From Sediminibacterium sp. (lineage in GTDB: Bacteria > Bacteroidota > Bacteroidia > Chitinophagales > Chitinophagaceae), in contig NZ_JAHVAA010000006.1 in NCBI RefSeq assembly GCF_019264485.1, positions 62,001 through 126,000 on the forward strand: 64,000 nucleotides of DNA. Direction: 5' to 3'. Made by a program: the position numbers and the translations under genes. Each line of letters begins with the position of its first letter. Within the stretch, counting starts at the first letter, position 1. Of the stretch, positions 1-10,600 are shown piece by piece. A model generated the notes under the pieces. That model saw only the letters and a list, made by a program, of their open reading frames with translations, was not told the DNA's origin and ran no database searches.

Positions 1-73
1 CGGACTTCCGGTCTTTCCGACTCCTGAACTACCCAATTAATTTGTACATTGAATCAATAATTGCCTGTCTGTT

Positions 74-895
74 ATGATCGAAAACATCATTCAATATTTC
101 AGTACCATCCCCAGTTTACACCGGGCTTTAATACTGGCCGGTGGCATTACTTTTTTCTGGATAATAGAAGGTGCCATTCCTTTGTTCGGTTTTAAGTATA
201 ACAAATGGAAACATGCATCCATTAATATCTTTTTTACGATTACCACCATCGTCATCAACTTTGCTTTTGCCTTATTGATTGTACAATCGAGCGACTGGGC
301 AGTAGCCAATGGTGTTGGTTTACTGCAATGGGTGAACGTGAGTCAATGGCTCTTCCTGATCCTTGGCCTCCTGTTACTTGATCTCATTGGTGCCTGGTTT
401 ATTCATTTTATTGAACACAAGATTAAATGGATGTGGAAATTTCATATGGTGCACCATGCCGATACACATGTTGATACCACCACGGCCAATCGTCATCATC
501 CGGGTGAAAGCGTATTTCGTGCGGTGTTTACGATGATCGGTGTAATCGTATGTGGTGCTCCCATGTGGCTGGTAATGTTGTACCAGAGTATGAGTGCGGT
601 ATTGTCGCAATTCAATCATGCCAATATACGTTTGCCTTTGTGGCTTGATAAAGCGATCAGTTGGGTAATTGTTTCACCCGATATGCATAAAGTGCATCAT
701 CATTATGTGCGTCCGCAAACCGATTCTAATTATGGGAATATTTTTTCTGTATGGGATCGGCTCTTTGGTACTTTCAATTATACACCAGTAGAACAGTTGC
801 GTTATGGACTCGATGTACTCGATGACAGTACTGATGAAAACTTAGCCTACCAGTTAAAGATACCCTTCGATAGTAAGGTGAAAACAGACTACTGA
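74..895 (+). CDS. Sterol desaturase / fatty acid hydroxylase family membrane protein
   Basis: A 273-residue integral membrane protein of the fatty-acid hydroxylase superfamily, di-iron enzymes that hydroxylate or desaturate lipids. The His clusters of the family are visible: HX3H at residues 111-115, HX2HH at 124-128 and a final HKVHHH at 205-210. Hydrophobic segments lie around 17-38, 52-72, 92-112 and 150-172. The substrate cannot be told from sequence; Bacteroidota members are often annotated as sterol desaturases although sterols are rare in the phylum, so a fatty acid or carotenoid substrate is as likely. The gene stands alone, ahead of an inverted repeat and kdsB. Confidence 0.88.
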   Translation: MIENIIQYFSTIPSLHRALILAGGITFFWIIEGAIPLFGFKYNKWKHASINIFFTITTIVINFAFALLIVQSSDWAVANGVGLLQWVNVSQWLFLILGLLLLDLIGAWFIHFIEHKIKWMWKFHMVHHADTHVDTTTANRHHPGESVFRAVFTMIGVIVCGAPMWLVMLYQSMSAVLSQFNHANIRLPLWLDKAISWVIVSPDMHKVHHHYVRPQTDSNYGNIFSVWDRLFGTFNYTPVEQLRYGLDVLDDSTDENLAYQLKIPFDSKVKTDY

Positions 896-900
896 AACAG

Positions 901-955
901 ATGAACAGCAGAATGTCGAATATCCAACTTCGATATTCGACATTCTGCTGTTCAT
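901..955. repeat. Perfect inverted repeat, family A (24-nt arms)
   Basis: The arms 901-924 and 932-955 are exact reverse complements around a 7-nt loop. The element begins six bases after the stop of the hydroxylase gene and has no T-tract on the plus strand. The first 24 bases of the unit at 903 recur almost unchanged at 35862, so it is a dispersed element rather than a private terminator. It could still stop transcription as a long hairpin. Confidence 0.85.
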
Positions 956-995
956 TATTGACAACATATAACGCATCTTTGCTGAAATTTGTTTC

Positions 996-1724
996 ATGAA
1001 AACTGCGGCTTTTATTCCTGCCCGTTATGCTGCCACCCGTTTTCCGGCAAAGCTCATGCAAACGCTTGGTTCGAAAACAGTGATCAGGCATACGTATGAT
1101 AATACACTGGCAACAGAACTGTTCGATGATGTGTATGTGGTAACCGACAGCGATATTATTTTTCAGGAAATTACCACGCATGGTGGTAAAGCTATCATGA
1201 GTAAAAAAACACATGAAAGTGGCAGCGACCGTATAGCTGAGGCTGTAGCCGGTATTGAAGTTGATATTGTGGTAAATGTACAGGGCGATGAACCTTTTGT
1301 AAAACGCCAGCCACTAGAACAGTTGTTGCAGGTATTTGAAGCTGAGGCCGGACAATCCGTTCAGGTGGCTTCACTGATGCAGGTGCTAAAGGAGAAACAG
1401 TTTATTGAAGACCCTAACTATGTGAAAGTGGCGGTTGACAGGAATTACAATGCATTGATGTTTTCGAGGAGTGTATTGCCATATCCGAGAGATAGGGCAT
1501 TACCCATTACTTACTATGAACATATTGGTGTATACGCTTTTCGTAAGCAGGCCCTGCTCAATTTTACCGACTGGCCCATGACGCCACTGGAAGCAGCCGA
1601 AAAAATTGAATGCCTTCGTTACCTCGAATATGGTGTTTCCATAAAAATGGTGGTTACAGACTATATGGGTGTGGAAATTGATACCCCCGAAGACCTTGAA
1701 AGGGCCAGCAGGATGCTAAGCTGA
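996..1724 (+). CDS. kdsB: 3-deoxy-manno-octulosonate cytidylyltransferase
   Basis: CMP-Kdo synthetase: activates Kdo (or 8-amino-Kdo) with CTP for transfer to lipid A in the cytoplasm. At 242 residues it has the usual length. The N-terminal nucleotide-binding signature [13 protein letters not shown] (residues 7-19) fits the family pattern IPARxxSxRxPxK; the metal-binding VNVQGDEP motif lies near residue 95 and the [10 protein letters not shown] motif in the C-terminal third. The start is the only in-frame ATG giving a complete nucleotide-binding motif. Because kdnB lies 11 kb downstream, the real substrate may be 8-amino-Kdo, as in Shewanella; that is inference. Confidence 0.95.
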   Translation: MKTAAFIPARYAATRFPAKLMQTLGSKTVIRHTYDNTLATELFDDVYVVTDSDIIFQEITTHGGKAIMSKKTHESGSDRIAEAVAGIEVDIVVNVQGDEPFVKRQPLEQLLQVFEAEAGQSVQVASLMQVLKEKQFIEDPNYVKVAVDRNYNALMFSRSVLPYPRDRALPITYYEHIGVYAFRKQALLNFTDWPMTPLEAAEKIECLRYLEYGVSIKMVVTDYMGVEIDTPEDLERASRMLS

Positions 1725-1805
1725 AAAAGGCCTTAAATCGATGCAACAGTGAATGGCAAGACCTATCTTTACATACCCCGGTCTTTACCCATAACTGATT
1801 GAAGC

Positions 1806-4778
1806 ATGAGTACTCCCCTAAAGAGCAAAGCACCTAAAATGTATGGCAGGGTTCGCTGGTTGTTTTTCTTTTCCCTTCTTACCCTGGTATGTCTGGGAGG
1901 GGTTTTATATCAACAGCAAAAAGACCTTTCACAAGCAAGCTACTGGCTCAACCATACTTATTCTATCCTGAAAGAAGTAGCACAGTTGAAATCATCTGTG
2001 GCCAGAGCCGAGTCGTCTACCAGAAATTTTATCCTTTCAAAAGATGCTGGATGGAAACAGCAGGTTATACAAATACAGACTGAATCAGGACAATATATTC
2101 AGCAACTGGAACAGAGATTTAAAAATGATACGGCGTTTTCACTTGATCAACTTCAGTCTGTAAAAGAACTGATCGCCAATAAAAGCAGTTTTCAGCTAAA
2201 GGTACTCGAGGGAAAACCATCAAGCGAAGAAATTCTGGAGAGAATAGAATTCAGGGGAGAGGGTACGCAAATTTCACAAGCTATTTATAGAATACTCGAC
2301 AGGATGACGGCAACGGGAGAAAAATTGCTGGTTACACGTGCAACAGCGAATGAACGAAGCACTTCAAGTATTGGTTATACATCCATCATTGGCGGGGTCA
2401 TTGCTTTTATTGTGGTGCTGATCCTCATCATACAATTGAACAGAGATCTTGCCTTGCGAAAAAAAGCGGAAGAAAGTGTTGGTTACAGCGATGAAAAGTA
2501 CCGGAACATTATTGAAAATGCAAGTGTGGTAATGTACACAACCGATGAAAACGGTACCATTACTTTTGCCAATAGACAGGTAGGTGAATTAACAGGTTAC
2601 ACGGTAGAAGAATTGATTGGGAAAGATTTTTCATTTTTACTGCATCCTTCCTGGTTACAACAGGTATTTAATCATTACAGCAATCAGTTCCAGCAAAGAA
2701 TACCATCTACCACACTGGAGTTTATAACAAGAACGAAAAGCGGTCAACAAAAATGGGTTGAGCAAACGGCGCAATTGCTGATGAAAGAAGACCGTGTAAC
2801 AGGTTACCAGTGTATGGTAAAAGATATAACCGAGAAGAAAAAAATTGAACTGGAACTCAAGGAATCAGAACAGGAAAGAAAAGAAAACCAGTCGCGATTG
2901 GAAGCCATCCTGGAAAATACCACTTCACTTATTTTTATTAAAAACCTCGACGGGAAATATATTATGATTAACCGGCGCTTCAGGGAAGTAATGGGTGTTA
3001 CGGATGAAATGGTGATTGATAAAACCGATTATGATTTCAGCGAGAAAGAAACGGCTGATCATTATAAAAGATTAGATGATGAAGTAATCAGCACGCGTAA
3101 ACCTGTTGAAACAGAGGAGTGGATATTTGGTCCGGAAGGAAGAAAAAATTTACTGGTGATCAAATTCCCGTTAATAGATCACAGAAGAAAAATTTTCGGT
3201 ATCAGTGGCATAGCAACTGATATTACCGACAGGGTATTGTATCAGCAGAAACTGATTGAAGCAAGGAAAAATGCCGAAGAAGCCAAACAGCTTCAGGAAC
3301 AGTTCCTGGCGAATATGAGTCATGAAATACGTACACCGATGAACGGTATACAGGGCATGACCAATCTGTTAATGCAGACAGAACTCAACAGCCAGCAAAA
3401 AGAATTCACAGGGATGATCAAAAGATCGGTGAATAACCTGCTGGTAATTGTAAATGATATCCTCGATTTTTCGAAGATCAAAGCCGGAAGGTTAACCATC
3501 GATAAAACAGCGTTCAGTATAAGAGAAGTGCTCAATAATATAAAGGCGCAGTTTGAGCACGAAGTATCAAGAAAAGAACTGCAGTTGCTCGTAGAACACG
3601 ATTCAAACCTGCCTGAGACGGTATTAGGCGATCCTTACAGACTTAACCAGGTATTGGTGAACATAGTGGGCAATGCCATTAAATTCACTGTAAGTGGCGA
3701 AGTGCGGATAAAAGTGGAACAGCTGAACCAGCAGGGAAATAAGACTGATTTTTTATTTACGATAGCTGATACGGGTATTGGTATTCCGGAAGATAAAACA
3801 GCCGTAATTTTCGATGCATTTACACAGGCAGGACCTGATATAGCGCGTAATTATGGTGGCGCAGGTTTGGGTCTGGCTATTTGTAAAGGACTGGTAGAAT
3901 TACAACAGGGAACTATTGGAGTGTCGAATATACCAGGTGGTGGATCTGTTTTTTCGGTAAGCATACCCTATGAGGTACAGGAAAACACAAATGATACCAC
4001 CGATGGTTCATTATTACTGAAGGGGAAAAAGTTTTTAGTAGTAGAAGACAATGAAGTAAACCAGAAACTGGTTGCTTATGTATTGAAAAAAGTTGGAGGA
4101 GCCGTAGACATAGCTCATAACGGAAGAATGGCGATTGATTTACTCGAAAATAAAACAGCTCATTATGATGTTATCATAATGGATATTCAGATGCCGGTGA
4201 TGGACGGGTATGAGGCAACAGAATATATCCGTACCGTTTTACAATTGCAAACTCCAATTATTGCGATGACGGCAACAGCTTTAAAAGGCGATCAGGAGAA
4301 AGCAGAACTGGTAGGGATGAATGAATTTATGCTGAAGCCATTTGATTTTGATGACCTGTATAAAAGACTGGCCAGATTGCTCTCAACAAAAAAAGAATCA
4401 CTCACCGTAAATGAAAAAATAATGAATGGTGAAAAACTTTATGACCTCTCCCTGCTGGAAGGATTGGATGACAAAGAATCTTTGTTAGATGTGTTAGATC
4501 TTTTCCTGGAGAATACACCCAACCAGATCAGTGAACTGATGCAACTTGGTAAAACAGACCAGTTTGATGATATATACAAACTTGCACATAAGTTAAAAGG
4601 GGCATTGGCTATGTTACAGGCTTCGCGTATTTCTGAATTGCTGGGGAAAATTGAAGCAGATGCCCGGGAAAGAAAGGAGACAGATAAAATACTGGAAAAA
4701 ATAACGGAAGCATCCCGGCTTTTCGATCAAATGCAAAAGCAATTGGTAGCTGAAAAGGAACAGATCATGGGGCAATAA
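1806..4778 (+). CDS. Hybrid sensor histidine kinase (CHASE3-like, PAS-PAS-HisKA-HATPase-REC-HPt)
   Basis: A 990-residue membrane-bound phosphorelay kinase. Order seen: TM helix at about 16-36, an extracytoplasmic helical region resembling CHASE3 (37-185), a second TM (190-211), PAS domains (225-345 and 362-478), HisKA with phospho-acceptor H506 in SHEIRTPMNG, HATPase_c with DTGIGIP (655-661) and GGAGLGLAI, a receiver domain (about 740-860) with D793 in IIMDIQMPVMDG, and a C-terminal HPt domain with H928 in AHKLKGAL. All catalytic residues are present. A single-domain response regulator follows after 49 bp, and an outer-membrane barrel and anchored protein after that, so it probably controls the surface-polysaccharide genes nearby (inference). 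Confidence 0.95.
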   Translation: MSTPLKSKAPKMYGRVRWLFFFSLLTLVCLGGVLYQQQKDLSQASYWLNHTYSILKEVAQLKSSVARAESSTRNFILSKDAGWKQQVIQIQTESGQYIQQLEQRFKNDTAFSLDQLQSVKELIANKSSFQLKVLEGKPSSEEILERIEFRGEGTQISQAIYRILDRMTATGEKLLVTRATANERSTSSIGYTSIIGGVIAFIVVLILIIQLNRDLALRKKAEESVGYSDEKYRNIIENASVVMYTTDENGTITFANRQVGELTGYTVEELIGKDFSFLLHPSWLQQVFNHYSNQFQQRIPSTTLEFITRTKSGQQKWVEQTAQLLMKEDRVTGYQCMVKDITEKKKIELELKESEQERKENQSRLEAILENTTSLIFIKNLDGKYIMINRRFREVMGVTDEMVIDKTDYDFSEKETADHYKRLDDEVISTRKPVETEEWIFGPEGRKNLLVIKFPLIDHRRKIFGISGIATDITDRVLYQQKLIEARKNAEEAKQLQEQFLANMSHEIRTPMNGIQGMTNLLMQTELNSQQKEFTGMIKRSVNNLLVIVNDILDFSKIKAGRLTIDKTAFSIREVLNNIKAQFEHEVSRKELQLLVEHDSNLPETVLGDPYRLNQVLVNIVGNAIKFTVSGEVRIKVEQLNQQGNKTDFLFTIADTGIGIPEDKTAVIFDAFTQAGPDIARNYGGAGLGLAICKGLVELQQGTIGVSNIPGGGSVFSVSIPYEVQENTNDTTDGSLLLKGKKFLVVEDNEVNQKLVAYVLKKVGGAVDIAHNGRMAIDLLENKTAHYDVIIMDIQMPVMDGYEATEYIRTVLQLQTPIIAMTATALKGDQEKAELVGMNEFMLKPFDFDDLYKRLARLLSTKKESLTVNEKIMNGEKLYDLSLLEGLDDKESLLDVLDLFLENTPNQISELMQLGKTDQFDDIYKLAHKLKGALAMLQASRISELLGKIEADARERKETDKILEKITEASRLFDQMQKQLVAEKEQIMGQ

Positions 4779-4827
4779 GAGAAAACCCGTACTTTTAAAT
4801 ACAATATCCCTAATAGTCACACTGAAT

Positions 4828-5199
4828 ATGAAAATTCTTGTAGCCGAAGATGAACCAATGTTGTTAAAAACGATTGAGCTGAAGCTGAAGAAAGAAGGCT
4901 ATGAAGTAATTACAACTCATGACGGAAGAGAAGCCATCGCTAAAATTGAGGAACTGTCGCCCGATCTGGTAATATCAGATATCATGATGCCATATGCATC
5001 GGGTCTTGAGATAACAGCACTTTTAAAACAAAAGATGGAAAAACAAATTCCTATTATCATTCTTTCGGCCATGGAACAGGAGAAAGTAGTGATGGAAGCT
5101 TTTGAACTGGGAGCGGATGATTATATAACAAAACCGTTTAGTCTGAATGAATTATCCATCCGTGTTAAAAGACTGATGGCACGCCTGGGTAAATCCTGA
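4828..5199 (+). CDS. Single-domain response regulator (CheY-like)
   Basis: A 123-residue receiver domain without an output domain. The acidic pair ED at residues 7-8, phospho-acceptor D51 in ISDIMMP, the conserved Ser in ILSA and Lys in TKPF are all present. Standing between the hybrid kinase and the YaiO-like barrel, in the same orientation with short gaps, it is likely the partner that accepts phosphate from the HPt domain and acts by protein contact rather than DNA binding. The target is unknown; the membrane protein at 6469 or the glycosyltransferase fusion on the opposite strand are candidates. Confidence 0.92.
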   Translation: MKILVAEDEPMLLKTIELKLKKEGYEVITTHDGREAIAKIEELSPDLVISDIMMPYASGLEITALLKQKMEKQIPIIILSAMEQEKVVMEAFELGADDYITKPFSLNELSIRVKRLMARLGKS

Positions 5200-5224
5200 T
5201 GATCCACAACTTAGTAAGTAAGTT

Positions 5225-6487
5225 ATGCGCCTACCAACACTCTTTACCTGTTTTTGTTTTACCCTGATGATGTTCACTGCTGTAAAAGCAACTTCGCAGG
5301 CCGATACTACCAGTTCAGATGGTTTGCTCCTTGCTGCCAAAGCAGCAGCATTTAATGAGGACAACTACCCCAAAGCAAAAACCTATCTGTACAAAGCCAT
5401 TGCAAAAAGCCCGAACTATGCCGATCTCCGTGTTTTCCTGGGTAGGATTTATACCTGGACCAAAAACTACGACAGTGCCCGCATTTGTTTTGAAGAAGTA
5501 TTGAGGCAAAGTCCGGGCTATGAAGATGCCTGTATGGCTTATGCCGACATGACTTACTGGAGCGATGATTACAAGCAATCATTAACAGTATCGGAAGAGG
5601 GTCTCAAGTATCATCCTAAATCGGAAGGGCTATTATTGAGGAAGGCAAGGGTATTAAATTTCATGCGCAGGTTTCAGGAGGCTGATAAAACCATTGAGGA
5701 ACTGGTTAAACTCAATAAAAATAATACCGAAGCAAGAGCCTTGGCAAATCGGATCAGGGAGAATGCCACCAAAAATAAAATTGGGGTGAGTTACGATTTT
5801 GTAAGTTTTGATAAACAGTTTGCTGACCCCTGGCACCTCGTAAGTGTAGACTATGGACGTACAACAGGTATTGGTTCCATAACCGGCAGGGTTACTTATG
5901 CGAATCGGTTCAAGACAGACGGTTATCAGTATGAACTGGAAGCATACCCCCGTATATCCAACACTTTTTACAGTTATGTAGGTGTAGGTTATTCAGATCA
6001 GGTAGGCGTATTTCCGCAATGGCGTGGAGGGTTTTCGTTATATGCCAATCTTCCAAAAAGTTATGAAGCTGAATTAGGGATACGTTACCTGAAATTCAGT
6101 GGAAATCCTACATGGGTGTATACAGGTTATATTGGCAAGTATTATAAAAGCTGGCTTTTTGGTGCAAGAACCTATATTACTCCCAGCACTTTTACCAGTA
6201 CCGTATCCTCTTCTTACAATATATCTGCCCGTTATTATTATGCCAGTGCCGATGATATGTTAGGGTTTAATGTGGGTTATGGTATTTCTCCCGACGATAG
6301 GTTTAATGCCATACAGATTAATGGGAACACAAAACTCATTTCTTACAAGGCCGGAATCATGTTTAGAAAAAAAGTAGCACGGTTTAATGTATTCACGATT
6401 GATGGAAGCTGGTTTAATCAGGAATACCTGCCTAAGACCATCGGTAATCAGTATCAATTCAGTGTTGCATGGCTCAGAAGATTTTAG
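5225..6487 (+). CDS. YaiO-family outer membrane beta-barrel protein with TPR domain
   Basis: A 420-residue secreted protein: signal peptide at 1-25, tetratricopeptide repeats at about 30-170 (NYADLRVFLGRIYTWTKNYDSA and following repeats), and a C-terminal region of alternating aromatic beta strands (190-420) ending in a terminal strand with the last residue Phe, as expected for a barrel inserted by the BAM machinery. YaiO-family barrels are found with exopolysaccharide synthases, where TPR plus barrel modules serve in export (compare PgaA, BcsC). Its last 19 bp overlap the next gene, which suggests translational coupling. The substrate is not known. Confidence 0.85.
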   Translation: MRLPTLFTCFCFTLMMFTAVKATSQADTTSSDGLLLAAKAAAFNEDNYPKAKTYLYKAIAKSPNYADLRVFLGRIYTWTKNYDSARICFEEVLRQSPGYEDACMAYADMTYWSDDYKQSLTVSEEGLKYHPKSEGLLLRKARVLNFMRRFQEADKTIEELVKLNKNNTEARALANRIRENATKNKIGVSYDFVSFDKQFADPWHLVSVDYGRTTGIGSITGRVTYANRFKTDGYQYELEAYPRISNTFYSYVGVGYSDQVGVFPQWRGGFSLYANLPKSYEAELGIRYLKFSGNPTWVYTGYIGKYYKSWLFGARTYITPSTFTSTVSSSYNISARYYYASADDMLGFNVGYGISPDDRFNAIQINGNTKLISYKAGIMFRKKVARFNVFTIDGSWFNQEYLPKTIGNQYQFSVAWLRRF

Positions 6488-7665
6488 GACAAAAATCCAC
6501 CCGCATCAGATTATCCTGGAGAGGCTTTCTGGCACTTGCCCTGTTTTTATTCCCTTTCTGGATGCTGCTGTTATGGCATTTTACACCCAACAGAGAGCTA
6601 TTGATAGCCATTATTGATAAAACAGTGGTAGCACAACCCGGTCAGGAGCATCTTTCACTGCATTGGGTATTGAACCAGGAAAAATTCAGCAAGAACAAAA
6701 CGGAACTGTATGATCCTAACCAGGATTATTTTGGTTTTTTCCCGCTGGAAAAAGAGCAATACAAATTAAAAGGACTGGAGCGGTTTAATATAGCTCAACT
6801 GAACGACCTGAGTAACCGTGCTGATGCAACTTATATAACAGATGCATATGGTGTTTTCAGGAATGAATGGTTTAAGGTAGGTAATGATCAGGATCGTTCG
6901 GGTATTGTGTATGGGGGCATGAGCAGGCAGGATCTTTTTTTGCTGCAGAAAATGAAAGAAAAAAAGAAGCTCATCATTACAGAGTTTAACTCCATCGGCT
7001 CTCCAACAGATACTGCTATCCGCCAACAGTTTGAACAGCTTTTCGATATTACATGGTCGGGCTGGATAGGAAGATACTTTGAATCCTTCGATACTACGGT
7101 TAACAAAGAATTACCTCCATGGCTTATCCGTAATTATAAACGCACCCATAATGATAAGTGGCCGTTTAAAAACAGCGGTATTGCTCTTATTCATGCAGCA
7201 AACGATCAGGTAGTAATTCTTGAAAATAAAACACATCTCGATAATGAGCTGCCCTTTATCTATACAAATACTGAAGGAAAAGACCACTATGGTATGCCCG
7301 ACAAAATAAAGTATTCATTCTGGTTCGATATTATCAGTGTTAATAATAAAACCAACGATGTGCTTTCAGAATTTGTGATTGATGTAAATGAAGCTGGTGC
7401 CCGCGAATTGGCAAAGTTTAATATTCCTGCCCGCTTCCCGGCTATTACATCGCATGTCGACGACGACTACCGGTTTTTTTATTTCTCTGCCGATTTTTGT
7501 GATAACCCGGTAACCCTTACTTCTTCTTATTTTAAAGGGGTAGGTTATTTTAAATGGATGATGTATACACGGAGAGATGCCCTTGAACGAAAAAGTTTTT
7601 TCTGGAAATTATACCGCCCGCTATTGACAACTATTCTGAATGATTATTACGATTCGCTGCAATAA
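6469..7665 (+). CDS. Uncharacterised membrane-anchored protein, polysaccharide cluster
   Basis: I do not recognise the family. The 398-residue protein has a basic N-terminus and one hydrophobic helix (about 18-38), followed by a large soluble region that should lie in the periplasm. Segments such as IVYGGMSRQDLFLL and KLIITEFNSIGSPTD look like an alpha/beta fold with a possible ligand-binding site, but no catalytic motif can be named. It overlaps the YaiO-like gene by 19 bp and ends 4 bp from the convergent glycosyltransferase fusion. Inference: an inner-membrane partner for export or modification of the polysaccharide. Confidence 0.75.
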   Translation: MAQKILGQKSTRIRLSWRGFLALALFLFPFWMLLLWHFTPNRELLIAIIDKTVVAQPGQEHLSLHWVLNQEKFSKNKTELYDPNQDYFGFFPLEKEQYKLKGLERFNIAQLNDLSNRADATYITDAYGVFRNEWFKVGNDQDRSGIVYGGMSRQDLFLLQKMKEKKKLIITEFNSIGSPTDTAIRQQFEQLFDITWSGWIGRYFESFDTTVNKELPPWLIRNYKRTHNDKWPFKNSGIALIHAANDQVVILENKTHLDNELPFIYTNTEGKDHYGMPDKIKYSFWFDIISVNNKTNDVLSEFVIDVNEAGARELAKFNIPARFPAITSHVDDDYRFFYFSADFCDNPVTLTSSYFKGVGYFKWMMYTRRDALERKSFFWKLYRPLLTTILNDYYDSLQ

Positions 7666-7669
7666 TCAT

Positions 7670-10600
7670 TTATTGCCTGCCATATTTTCTAACTAAGCTG
7701 TCTGGCAATAAACGGCCATTCGTTACAAAGTCCTGGTTTTTCTTTTTGAATCGGTTAAAAGCTGATTTGAGTGCAAACTTTTTCTCTGGTATATTTTCTG
7801 GTTCAAGGTCCATATTGGGCCTGATTTTAAATACGGCATCCCCATTCAGCATATATTCTCCACGAATAAAATCAATTAATTCGGGTTTGGTTTGTTTAAG
7901 CGGTATAGAATGAATGTTTCTGAATTTTTTTGCGGTATCAACCCCTGTTCCAACCCATGCATTGATATCAGGTATATTCAAACCATAACTATATTTCAAC
8001 CAGGCGCTAAGGGTAGGTGCAATATCGAAGTGACTGGATATGGATGAAAACTTCTCGGTTTTACGAAGTAATGGTGAATAAATAAACAAGGGAACATGGT
8101 ACCTGTCTATCTTGGTACTCATAGGTATCTCAGGCATACGGTGATCTCCGGTGATCAGGAAAACAGTATTGGCAAAATCGGGTCGCTTGCTGTATGCATT
8201 GATAAATTGCTGAATGGCATGATCGGCATATAAAATGCTTGCGTATTGTTTGGTGTAATTCCGGTAACTCTTTTTTTGTGCTTCAGAAAACTTCAACTCA
8301 CTCATCCTTTTTTCAAAGCGGTCAGTATAAACCGCTTCATTATTGATGAGAAAGGGACTATGGGTAGCAACGGTAAGTATAATCTTTAAAGAAGGAGATA
8401 AAGTAGCTGTATCTGTAAGCGCATATTTAAATAATGAAGCATCTTCATATCCCCAGCTAAAGCCGGAAGTAGAAGCCGGAAGCTGCTGATAGCCATTCTG
8501 CGGGAAGCTTTTCTCATCATTCACCCGATCAATACCGCTTTTGTTGAGAAAGGCAGACATATTATCAAAAGAGGCATCACCACCATAATAGAAGGAGGTT
8601 TTATAACCATTACGTTTTAAAAGACTGATGAGTGATATATGTTCGGGCATTTCATCACCCAGTTCAGTAAATCCATTTGGGCCAAAAGGCAAAGACCCTA
8701 ATAAAGCTGGTAATACCCCAAATGTTCTACCGCTGGTACTTAAAAAATTCTCCCAGTACAGACTTTTTAAAGATAGTGAATCAAGATAAGGCGTAAAGCT
8801 TCCGAGATAAGCATTCTCATTGCTAAAAGCACGCCCAAGACCTTCAACCAGTACGATCACAATATTTGGGGGAACAGAATCTTTTTTATTAAAGAAAGGA
8901 GCCAATACATTTTTTGTACTGTCTGACTGGTGTAAGAATGGGTAATTGTTTTTATCGATCAACCTGTTTTCATAAGCGGCATTTGCGAGAAAATCATCTC
9001 CGTAAATATCATCTTCTTCAGCCGAAGGGAAGAACTGATCATAGGAAGCTTTGTAAAAAAAATATGACTTATTCAGGGAAAGATTATTACTGTATTCATG
9101 ACCGGGTAACATGTTTTCTGTAACCTTGGTAAGGTTGCGAATACCACCTGTTACAACGATTAAAATGAAAAACACAACAATTCCATCGTTGGGTAATAAG
9201 AGACGTGGCAATTTGATTAATGTAAATACAAATAAGCTGGTAGCTGCAACCAATAATAGAATGGTAATCAGGTTTAATCCGCCTGAAGCACCAACTGTTT
9301 GTTCTATATCGGCCCAGGAATAACTCCAGAGATCGGCACCCAGCGGCACCAGCGATGTAACAAAATATTGAGATAAGGCAACCTGTATGAGTGTGAGCAG
9401 TGTGCCAAAAATAATAAAACTGACATGCGCTGTTTTCTTGCCAATCAGAAAAAGGGCAGTGAAGGGTAAATAACCCCAGATGGTGATGAGTGTGGCAAAA
9501 GCAACATCTTTCGCCAGCCCGTACCAGATAATTTTATCGAGATATTGTGGTTTACCGTGTTCAAAATAATCAATACCCAGTTCTATACCACGTGCTACAA
9601 ACAGTAATAATAACAACACCAGTATATGACCCATATAATACCGGAACGATTCAAACAATACTTCAGGAACTTTTGAGATAAAGGGTGCAATCTTTCTTTT
9701 ATAGAATGATTCTTTTGGTAAGTCAGCAGTTTCTTCAACTGTTTCAGGCACTACTATTACGGGCTCGGGAGTAATAATAACGGGTGCTGCTTCAATGAGC
9801 ACGGGTGTAGTATCAGCAGGTTTTTTTGCAAAACCCTGTCTCGTCATTTCACCCCAGGCTTTTTTCTTTCTGATATAATCAATATACCCTTTGATAGCAC
9901 TCCATACCACAAAAGGATGAAAATAGAAAGGCTCTGTTAAAGCCGTCAACAGCAGTATAAGAATATCTGTTCGTCGTTTGTACTGGTTATAAGTAATTAC
10001 TTCCATTAATATGGCAAAGGCAGAATAGAGATAACCAAACGAAACAATAAATAGCAGGTAGGAAAAGAAAAAGCCCCAGTCGAGTAAACCAAATGCCGCA
10101 AAAATAAAAAAGCAAACAAAGCCAAAGAATTCAATCACCGGTGCACACATTTCAAAGAAAAACCAATAAGGATAACTCAGCATACCGAGTAGGCCATATT
10201 TGGGGTTGAAGAACATTTTCTTGTGAAACTTTAGCGTTTCAATGGTTCCTCTTGTCCAGCGGTTTCTTTGACGGCCCAGAATATTAAATGAATTGGGGGC
10301 TTCTGTCCAGCAAAGCGGATCGGGGATATAGGTTACCCGATATTTCTCGTTTCTTTCTTCCATATACCTCCTCATCCTCACTACGAGTTCCATATCTTCT
10401 CCAACGGTGTTATGGTCGTACCCTCCCGCTTTAATAGCTATTTCTTTATCAAAAGCGCCAAAAGCACCCGAAATAAGCATTAAACCGTTCAGGCGGCTCC
10501 AGGCCATTCTTCCGAGAATAAATGCACGGATATATTCAAGGATCTGCATCCTCGGTAAATAGTCGGTAGCCAGTTTTACTTTTACCAGTTTACCATCTTC

